Source: Thermoplasmata archaeon
GTDB lineage: Archaea; Thermoplasmatota; Thermoplasmata; Halarchaeoplasmatales; Halarchaeoplasmataceae
Length of the DNA: 37,446 nucleotides
NCBI GenBank assembly: GCA_003553085.1
Contig: PUPH01000034.1
Span: 1-37,446 of the forward strand
Direction of reading: 5' to 3'
A program made the translations under genes and the position numbers. This document shows positions 32,124-37,446 of the stretch, one piece after another. The notes under the pieces are model-generated. The model worked only from the letters and a program-made list of their open reading frames with translations. It searched no databases and had not been told where the DNA came from. Every line of letters begins with the position of its first letter. Position 1 is the stretch's first letter.

Positions 32124-33332
32124 ATGAATAAAGAGGAACTTTTCAAGCTACTTGGAGCCGTAGCGGCTTTCGCCTCGGTGACGTTCTTGATCGATGAGTA
32201 TATGATCAGTATCATTCCGAAATACCGGATCCCCGTTCTCAACGACATACTGGTATTTTTCGAGATTTTGAGCGTTTCGGTGATATGTACCATCCTCCTA
32301 TGTATCATACTTGGGATAGCTTTTTGGAAAAAGAACGAAGAACGGTGGCTTCCTTTTCTTTTTTTATCCATAGGTCTGAGTGCGGTGGTAGCCATAGGTA
32401 TCCAGCATCTTTTCGCGAGACCACGGCCAGAGGATATAGGGCTGGTAGGTGTAACACTACGACTATGGAGATACTCATTCCCCAGCGGTCACACCGCAGT
32501 GGCTTTTTCCGCAGTACCTATCTTACTTAAGGTACTTCCTAAATTCAAACTCCTATGGTTTGGATTTGCAACTACCGTGGCAATATCTAGGGTGTATTTA
32601 GGTGCCCATTACATCAGCGATGTCATCTTCGGTGCCATCATCGGATATCTCATCGGGATGTCTATGTTGAATTACGAGGTGGCCGTTAAAGACCGAGAAG
32701 TGCGAAGACAGCTATTTCATGCCGCTATGGGGGTCTTCCTCGTCATATCGATCTACAGAGGTTTTTTCGATCAGATCGGTTCATACCCACCTCTGAGTTC
32801 ACTTTATTTTATACCCGCGACCTCCAGAACTATCCTATCGATCCTCATGATCGGTGCTGTCTTGATATACACATCCATGAAGATGGACATACCGATAATA
32901 TCGTGGTTTTTGGACCACTTTGAAAGACCGAGATTGAGGGAAGATTTTCCCGGCAAAGGTTGTTTTTTCTTCTTTGTAGGTGCCTTTATCATCTCACTTA
33001 TCTTCGATAATAGTATAGTCGCCGCGTCATTACTCATACTTGCCATCGGTGACTCAACCTCCCACTTGATCGGTGCTAGATTCGGTAAAATTAAACATCC
33101 ATTTAGCCGTGACAAAAATATCGAGGGTAACATCGCGGGGGCTCTGTTGAGCGGTTTGTTAGTCTCGATCATACTCCATCCCGTTATCGCTTTCACCACC
33201 TCATTTATCGTGATGTTCGTGGAAGGCATATACTTCACAGGGATATTTGAAAAATTGAACGAGGATAATCTCACCATACCCATATTATCTGCGGTACTGA
33301 TCTTTATTCTCGATCATCTGATCGCCATATGA
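32124..33332 (+). CDS. Membrane fusion of PAP2-type phosphatase and CTP-dependent polyprenol (dolichol) kinase-like domain
   Basis: About 402 residues, polytopic. The N-terminal half has the three PAP2 phosphatase motifs: ARPRP, SFPSGHTAVAF and SRVYLGAHYISD. The C-terminal half (from EVRRQLFHAAMG) has the signature of the dolichol/phytol kinase family: GDSTSHLIGARFGK followed about ten residues later by DKNIEGNIAG. One half should remove, the other add, a phosphate on a polyprenol, phytol or diacylglycerol-like lipid in the membrane. The two activities as separate proteins are common; their fusion is unusual. I chose ATG 32124, because the TATA-like element would start the transcript near 32100, after the ATGs at 32091 and 32094. 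Confidence 0.85.
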   Translation: MNKEELFKLLGAVAAFASVTFLIDEYMISIIPKYRIPVLNDILVFFEILSVSVICTILLCIILGIAFWKKNEERWLPFLFLSIGLSAVVAIGIQHLFARPRPEDIGLVGVTLRLWRYSFPSGHTAVAFSAVPILLKVLPKFKLLWFGFATTVAISRVYLGAHYISDVIFGAIIGYLIGMSMLNYEVAVKDREVRRQLFHAAMGVFLVISIYRGFFDQIGSYPPLSSLYFIPATSRTILSILMIGAVLIYTSMKMDIPIISWFLDHFERPRLREDFPGKGCFFFFVGAFIISLIFDNSIVAASLLILAIGDSTSHLIGARFGKIKHPFSRDKNIEGNIAGALLSGLLVSIILHPVIAFTTSFIVMFVEGIYFTGIFEKLNEDNLTIPILSAVLIFILDHLIAI

Positions 33333-33381
33333 GCACGGGTATCGATCATCCCTTGTAGAAAGATACCTTTTACATCGAATC

Positions 33382-33389
33382 TTTATATA
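33382..33389 (+). promoter_or_regulatory. Box A for the DJ-1/PfpI gene
   Basis: TTTATATA, the archaeal consensus, is 24-31 bases ahead of the ATG at 33414, so translation should begin at or next to the 5' end of the transcript. Confidence 0.65.
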
Positions 33390-33413
33390 CTCCGTTGACC
33401 ATGATCAGCACTG

Positions 33414-34028
33414 ATGAAAGGTTGCAGTATTATCCTATTTGACGATTTTGAAACACTAGATGCCTTCGGTCCGGTCGAGATAATCGGAAATATTTCATTG
33501 TTCTCCGAGGAAGATATCGATATCTCTTTTTATTCTTTATCAGGTGGAGTCATCACCAGCGCTCAAAGCGTAAAGGTGATGACACAACATATCACGGATA
33601 TCAAAAAGGGGGGTGCATTACTCATACCCGGCGGATATGGAGTCAGAAGAGAACTCGATAATGAAGATATGATCCTCTTCCTAAGATCGATTGTAGAAGA
33701 CGTGGACCACGTTCTGACAGTTTGTACGGGTTCCGTTCTATTAGCCAAAACGGGACATCTGGACGGTAGGAGGGCTACATCGAACAAGATGGTATTCGAC
33801 TGGGTTACTGAACAAGGTCATGAGGTGGATTGGGTACCCGATGCTAGGTGGGTTAAAGACGGTAAATTCTACACCTCATCCGGCGTCACAGCAGGTATGG
33901 ATATGACTCTAGATTTCGTGAAAGATACCTTCGATATGGAGACCGCTGAAAGGATCGCTGAATATATGGAGTATCTCTGGAACAAAAACAAATATCTCGA
34001 TCCATTTTACAAGGTTCATAAAGGTTAA
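33414..34028 (+). CDS. DJ-1/PfpI superfamily protein (isonitrile hydratase-like)
   Basis: 204 residues. The family nucleophile is C104 in VLTVCTGSVLLAKTGHLDGRRATSNK; acidic residues near the start (FDDFETLDAFGPVEI) complete the pattern of the InhA/AraC-N-terminal branch, where an aspartate assists the cysteine. IPGGYG at 71-76 binds near the active site. The branch includes isonitrile hydratases and proteins of unknown role; no substrate can be named. It has its own TATA box and probably is leaderless. The sulfatase-fold gene follows after 32 bases. Confidence 0.82.
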   Translation: MKGCSIILFDDFETLDAFGPVEIIGNISLFSEEDIDISFYSLSGGVITSAQSVKVMTQHITDIKKGGALLIPGGYGVRRELDNEDMILFLRSIVEDVDHVLTVCTGSVLLAKTGHLDGRRATSNKMVFDWVTEQGHEVDWVPDARWVKDGKFYTSSGVTAGMDMTLDFVKDTFDMETAERIAEYMEYLWNKNKYLDPFYKVHKG

Positions 34029-34060
34029 TAGATAGTTAGACATCTCGGTGAATGGAATAA

Positions 34061-35320
34061 ATGGAGACACACGGTAAACCAAACAACATAATCCTGATAA
34101 CCATCGATTCTCTGCGGTGGGATACTCTGCCCAAGATGCCCGAGTTATGGTCTATGGCCAAGGAGAACGCTTACTTCACCAGAGCATACACCAACGGTCC
34201 ATCGACTCCGTTCTCTTTTCCCAGTATATTCAGTCTTAACTACGATCCCATGAAAGAAAGGATCAGGATAAGAGAACCCACCCTTGCAGGATACCTGAGG
34301 GGTAAAGGATATCGCACAGCGGGTATCGTAGCCAGTAATCCATATATTTCTTCACTCTCAGGATATCAGAATGGTTTTGATCACTTCAACGACCACATCA
34401 GCACTGCTGGAAGGGAAGTAAAAGGAGAATTATGGAGATATCTGCAGAGGCTTCCTGACTGCGTTCAAAATCTTAGAGACATACACCGTTGGTACTTCAA
34501 GCAGGATGTAACATCTTCTTTGAGCGCTGAGGTGGTCACCGAGGAATCGATAGATCTTATATCTACATCCAGACGACCTTTTTTCATCTGGATACATTAT
34601 ATGGATACCCATTACCCATACACACCTCCGAGAGAATATTCAGAATATTCTATATCTGAGATAGCTGAATTGAATAACTTTAGAAAAAAAAGAGAAGCAG
34701 ATGATTCAAAGGAGACAAGGATGCAGGTCGAGCGTCTGAAAGTACTTTATGAGGACTCCGCAAGGTGGTTAGATGAGAAACTATCAGATCTGTTCGCATA
34801 CCTTGAGCAGAGTGGCCTTTGGGAGAACACTGATATGCTCGTAACTTCAGATCACGGAGAGGGATTCGGTGAGCATGGTTTTCTAGGCCATCCGTCTCAA
34901 CTGTACCAGGAGGTGGTGAAGATCCCTCTGGTCGTGAAAAAAGAAGGGCTCTTTGGAAAACATGATGAACTTGTGGAAACCCGCGATATACCATCCATGC
35001 TCTCCTATTCTGGTTGCGAAATTGATAAAACAGGAGACAAGGGGATCATACCGCTCAGAGCTAGACATGCCGGTGGAAGAAGCTGCATGAGGAAGGGGAT
35101 CAATCTGATAAGCGATCCTGAAAGTCTTGATTACGGCATCTGGGGTTTTGCTACAGAGAAGTACAAATTCATCTTCGATGAGGAACGGGATGAAGTTGAG
35201 CTTTACGACCTGGAAACAGATCCAGGAGAAAAAAAGGACATATCTATGGTTGAAGATGCGGTTGTATCAAAGTTTTTAAAGATGATTCTAGGATCTGGAG
35301 CTTTTTCATCTGGAAAATGA
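34061..35320 (+). CDS. Sulfatase-fold (alkaline phosphatase superfamily) hydrolase or transferase
   Basis: 419 residues. Metal-site motifs are ILITIDSLRWD near 11-21 and TSDHGEGFGEHGFLGHP in the second half. The nucleophile region reads NGPSTPFSFPSIF (46-58): the formylglycine motif C/S-x-P-x-R is not intact because R is replaced by S52, so standard sulfatase maturation is doubtful; a serine or threonine nucleophile acting on phosphate or sulfate esters, or transferring such groups, is possible. No signal peptide or membrane helix is seen, so it should be cytoplasmic. Length is normal. It converges on the Q/P-repeat gene across a two-sided terminator. Confidence 0.82.
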   Translation: METHGKPNNIILITIDSLRWDTLPKMPELWSMAKENAYFTRAYTNGPSTPFSFPSIFSLNYDPMKERIRIREPTLAGYLRGKGYRTAGIVASNPYISSLSGYQNGFDHFNDHISTAGREVKGELWRYLQRLPDCVQNLRDIHRWYFKQDVTSSLSAEVVTEESIDLISTSRRPFFIWIHYMDTHYPYTPPREYSEYSISEIAELNNFRKKREADDSKETRMQVERLKVLYEDSARWLDEKLSDLFAYLEQSGLWENTDMLVTSDHGEGFGEHGFLGHPSQLYQEVVKIPLVVKKEGLFGKHDELVETRDIPSMLSYSGCEIDKTGDKGIIPLRARHAGGRSCMRKGINLISDPESLDYGIWGFATEKYKFIFDEERDEVELYDLETDPGEKKDISMVEDAVVSKFLKMILGSGAFSSGK

Positions 35321-35329
35321 ACGAAGAAG

Positions 35330-35383
35330 ATATAAAAAAAGAAAACATTGGCCGAGTATAACAGCCAATTAGTTTTTTATATC
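35330..35383. terminator. Bidirectional terminator between convergent genes
   Basis: ATTGGC at 35347-35352 pairs with GCCAAT at 35364-35369, and this is flanked by ATATAAAAAA (35330-35339) and TTTTTTATAT (35374-35383), which also pair. Each strand therefore ends in a T-run after a hairpin, suiting the two genes that end on either side. Confidence 0.6.
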
Positions 35384-35404
35384 AATTCTAGGTTCTAAGA
35401 ATGT

Positions 35405-35797
35405 TTATGCTTTTTGGAACACCATCTTATATGTGTATGTTTCGCCGTACATAGTCTCTTCTATAGTGAATGTTAGTGTGCTGCCGCTTATGCTGTAGGA
35501 TATTTCTTCGGTGCCGTCAGGATCCGAGATCTCCAATATGCCGCCACCTTTATCTTCCCATTCGAAATTTTCCCTATATCCAAACATTTCAGATTCTCCG
35601 GTCCCATCACTGTTGAACTTGATATATCCGTCTATGTTTTCGGTCTCAGTCACTCTTTCACCGGACCATGGATCTTCGTAGGTGTACTCTGCATAGTCTC
35701 CGTCCCATCGTCCGACCAAAGAACTACTGCCGGCAAAGATCATCCACAAAACGAGGATTGCGACCACTGCTACTACGGCCACAACACCGATGATCAT
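35405..35797 (-). CDS. C-terminal part of a Q/P-repeat membrane protein: membrane helix and exported beta-rich domain
   Basis: 130 residues: a hydrophobic helix (MIIGVVAVVAVVAILVLWMIF) followed by a lipocalin-like or small beta-barrel domain (SLVGRWDGDYAEYTYEDP ... YSISGSTLTFTIEE) that should be outside the cell. The ATG at 35797 has no ribosome site. Upstream codons stay open in the same frame (YPPHHGPPPQKSKTP) back to a TAG at 35843-35845, and then to eight QQPPQ repeats, so this is most likely the downstream part of a longer protein whose cytoplasmic, proline/glutamine-rich arm is encoded at 35846-36022. The TAG could be a nonsense change from CAG, or a readthrough codon. Confidence 0.6.
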   Translation of the reverse strand: MIIGVVAVVAVVAILVLWMIFAGSSSLVGRWDGDYAEYTYEDPWSGERVTETENIDGYIKFNSDGTGESEMFGYRENFEWEDKGGGILEISDPDGTEEISYSISGSTLTFTIEETMYGETYTYKMVFQKA

Positions 35798-35842
35798 TGG
35801 GGTTTTACTCTTTTGGGGTGGTGGTCCGTGATGTGGTGGATA

Positions 35843-36022
35843 CTATTGGGGTGGTTGCTGTTGGGGCGGTTGCTGTTGGGGCGGTTGCTGTTGGGGCGGT
35901 TGCTGTTGGGGCGGTTGCTGTTGGGGTGGTTGCTGTTGGGGTGGTTGCTGTTGGGGTGGTTGCTGCTGGCCTTGGTAATTATTAGGGTTCCAACTACCTT
36001 GTCGATTATCATTCATCATCAT
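35843..36022 (-). CDS. N-terminal part of the Q/P-repeat membrane protein, ending at an in-frame TAG
   Basis: From one of three adjacent ATGs (36022, 36019, 36016) the frame reads MNDNRQGSWNPNNYQGQ and then eight QQPPQ units, and meets TAG at 35843-35845. It is in frame with the membrane helix and exported domain that follow. Such disordered Q/P arms before one membrane helix are common in archaeal and bacterial membrane proteins, usually continuing with YPP, as seen here right after the TAG. A box A at 36039-36048 fits a leaderless start. Alone, this 60-residue product would have no folded domain. Confidence 0.5.
   Translation of the reverse strand: MMMNDNRQGSWNPNNYQGQQQPPQQQPPQQQPPQQQPPQQQPPQQQPPQQQPPQQQPPQ
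35846..35965 (-). repeat. Eight tandem 15-bp repeats (QQPPQ coding)
   Basis: Plus-strand unit TTGGGG(C/T)GGTTGCTG occurs eight times without gaps; units 1 and 6-8 have T, units 2-5 have C at the variable position. On the minus strand each codes for QQPPQ. Copy number is likely to vary by slippage. It is not a CRISPR: there are no spacers. Confidence 0.9.
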
Positions 36023-36038
36023 AGAGATGAAAAGTGAA

Positions 36039-36048
36039 ATATAAATAC
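36039..36048 (-). promoter_or_regulatory. Box A for the Q/P-repeat protein gene
   Basis: Minus-strand TATTTATATT lies 17-33 bases before the cluster of ATGs at 36022-36016, which fits a transcript that begins at the start codon. Confidence 0.5.
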
Positions 36049-36161
36049 TTATAGTATCAAATATCAAGCATATTTAATATGGTGGTTATTCACTAGAAAT
36101 GATCCAAGACGATAAGCATATATGCGTGTATTCTATTCAAAAAAGAGAGTCGGAGATCAAT

Positions 36162-37446
36162 ATGGAAGGAAATCACTCTAAGTTCTTGGTATTTATACTC
36201 GTTTTCATCATGATCTCATCGGTAGCGGGATTGGATGTTATCGAACCCTCCGAAGATAGGGGAGAAAGAGACGGAGGTCCAACCGAACCCGATGTGATCC
36301 CAAGCCGATGGATGGATCCCTATGGTACGGTCGATATGGAGCATCAGACCTACACCTCAGCAAGACAAGACATCGAGGTAAGATCATCCGTTTCAACAGA
36401 TGATAGCAGGGGTAGAGTGGCTCTGATAGTAGACGATGATCTCTATAGAGAGATAGAAGATGAGATGGATAGACACATTGATTACCTAACAGCCGATGAT
36501 CTAGATGTGATCTTGATAACATTCTCGGGCACTGCCGAAGACCTGAGGTCCCTTCTTTCAGACCTGCACGATGAGAAGGACTCACTTTTTGGGGCTAAAT
36601 TGATAGGGGACCTGCCGTACATCATATATGAGATGTATCAGGATTGGGGGTCAGGGACGGAGTACGAGACGTTTCCCAACGACCTTTTCTTCATGGATCT
36701 AGATGGTACATGGGAGGATACCGAAGGGAACGGTTACTACGACACCTGGAGCGGAGACAGACATCTGGATATATGGGTATCCCGGATGAAAGCCGACAAC
36801 CTCGTATCACTGGGATCCGAAAGTGATCTTATGATCTCTTACTTCCACAAGAATCATGCATACCGATCAGGGGAACTCCGACCGCAGCAGGACGCACTTG
36901 CATACGTGGACAATTACTGGGAAAACATGGGTCCCGACGACCAAACGAACTTAGAGATGATCTATGGGAACAACGTAACCATGGAGAATGATCCTAGTAG
37001 GACCACGGTTCAGGATTATATAAACAACAGGATGCCTGTTGACCAGGAGATGATATTCACAAGATCCCATGGATGGCCAGGGGGACACGGTTATAATCAA
37101 GGAGGATCCTACGATTATGTTTTCTGCTCAGATTATCGCAACATAAAACCTCCCGCTTTGTTCTACCATCTCTTTGTCTGTTCGGGGGTAGATTACACTT
37201 ATGACGACTATCTGGGCGGCACCGTAATCTTCAACCACGATGACTCAGGTCTGACTTCATGGGGCTCTACAAAAACAGGCGGTATGCTCTACGATCAATT
37301 CTTCTACACACCGTTATCCAACGGAGAGGACATCGGGCAGTCTTTTATAGATTGGTTCAACGTTGTAAAGAACTATGGGGATTGGACACACCGGTGGTTT
37401 TGGGGGATGACCATCATAGGAGATGGAACTCTTAGGCCCTCACCAT
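36162..37446 (+). CDS. Secreted gingipain-like cysteine peptidase (C25 family), 3' end cut by the window
   Basis: At least 428 residues, open to the window edge. A signal peptide (KFLVFILVFIMISSVAG) exports it. A probable propeptide region precedes the caspase-like fold: the likely catalytic histidine is in TRSHGWPGGHGY and the cysteine in HLFVCSGVDYT, followed by YLGGTVIFNHDD, GSTKTGG, the IGQSFIDWFN helix and MTIIGDGTLRP, the order seen in gingipain-type C25 peptidases. GGAG (36152-36155) lies 6 bases before the ATG. Extracellular cysteine peptidases of this kind have been reported from sediment archaea such as MBG-D and are thought to digest detrital protein. Anchor or sorting domains, if any, lie beyond the window. 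Confidence 0.8.
   Translation, partial: MEGNHSKFLVFILVFIMISSVAGLDVIEPSEDRGERDGGPTEPDVIPSRWMDPYGTVDMEHQTYTSARQDIEVRSSVSTDDSRGRVALIVDDDLYREIEDEMDRHIDYLTADDLDVILITFSGTAEDLRSLLSDLHDEKDSLFGAKLIGDLPYIIYEMYQDWGSGTEYETFPNDLFFMDLDGTWEDTEGNGYYDTWSGDRHLDIWVSRMKADNLVSLGSESDLMISYFHKNHAYRSGELRPQQDALAYVDNYWENMGPDDQTNLEMIYGNNVTMENDPSRTTVQDYINNRMPVDQEMIFTRSHGWPGGHGYNQGGSYDYVFCSDYRNIKPPALFYHLFVCSGVDYTYDDYLGGTVIFNHDDSGLTSWGSTKTGGMLYDQFFYTPLSNGEDIGQSFIDWFNVVKNYGDWTHRWFWGMTIIGDGTLRPSP

Noticed and set aside
32066-32395. Longer N-terminus of the AlkD-like protein (110 extra residues)
   Set aside because: The extra part is antisense to the PAP2 gene, is low in protein-like character and is absent from the family.
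32804-33283. 159-codon minus-strand open frame
   Set aside because: It is the shadow of the kinase domain of the PAP2 fusion, whose motifs are clear on the plus strand.
35846-35965. CRISPR-like array
   Set aside because: The 15-bp units are directly adjacent with no spacers and code for a peptide repeat.
35797-36037. Open frames on the plus strand across the 15-bp repeat (valine/glycine- or leucine-rich)
   Set aside because: They exist only because the repeat has no stop in several frames; they have no ribosome site and the minus-strand frame joins a real membrane domain.

Overview
The window looks archaeal, most likely from a Thermoplasmatota-type lineage; this placement is inference. The evidence is TATA-type box A elements (e.g. 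TTTATATA) about 26 bases ahead of several start codons, many apparently leaderless genes, a recurring GGTGA Shine-Dalgarno about 5 bases before starts (including TTG starts), tRNA genes without an encoded CCA, and archaeal families such as Pth2, DUF99, DUF54/exosome-type RNA-binding protein, AlaX, a four-subunit 2-oxoacid:ferredoxin oxidoreductase and a FlaI/FlaJ-type secretion pair. A gingipain-like secreted peptidase at the right end would fit a protein-degrading sediment archaeon (e.g. MBG-D). No prophage, insertion sequence or CRISPR array was seen.

Layout. 58-6074 (+): an operon for a soluble HdrB / [2Fe-2S]-HdrC / flavoprotein unit of the thiol:fumarate reductase (succinate dehydrogenase) kind, followed directly by KorDABC, 2-oxoglutarate:ferredoxin oxidoreductase. 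6076-10280 (-): FlaJ/TadC-like membrane protein, FlaI/TadA-like ATPase and a cysteine-rich partner. 10390-17243: an acidic small protein, a surface protein with a duplicated domain, a degenerate FtsZ-like protein, a small membrane protein, a large beta-helix surface protein, a PH-like membrane protein and a YprB-like nuclease. 17304-21449 (+): RND exporter, AlaX, and a small multidrug-export-family protein. 21450-22087: a non-coding stretch with broken copies of the 3' end of tRNA-Glu(CTC), the intact tRNA-Glu (-), then tRNA-Phe(GAA) (+). 22166-23885 (+): a swivelling/Nudix fusion overlapping mtnA. 23898-32065 (almost all -): thioredoxin, DUF99, Pth2, a DUF1616-like coiled-coil protein, a CNNM/CorC-like transporter, sugar isomerase, DUF54, HExxH protein, lipoprotein, amidohydrolase and AlkD-like protein. 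32124-35320 (+): PAP2-polyprenol kinase fusion, DJ-1/PfpI protein and a sulfatase-fold enzyme. 35405-36022 (-): a Q/P-repeat membrane protein interrupted by an in-frame TAG. 36162 to the end (+): a C25-like peptidase cut off by the window edge.

How the parts work together. The first operon covers the 2-oxoglutarate / succinyl-CoA / succinate / fumarate part of central metabolism, with ferredoxin and thiol/disulfide carriers. MtnA and the amidohydrolase could both belong to methionine or 5'-deoxyadenosine salvage. Many remaining genes deal with the cell surface: secretion ATPase, beta-helix and repeat proteins, lipoprotein, polyprenol phosphate kinase/phosphatase and exported peptidase.

Most unusual: DUF1616-like, Pth2 and DUF99 lie in one reading frame separated only by single TAG codons, and a second in-frame TAG splits the Q/P-repeat protein. 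TAG also ends ordinary genes here, so these are either normal stops with overlapping ribosome sites (first case) and a nonsense change (second case), or points of amber readthrough.
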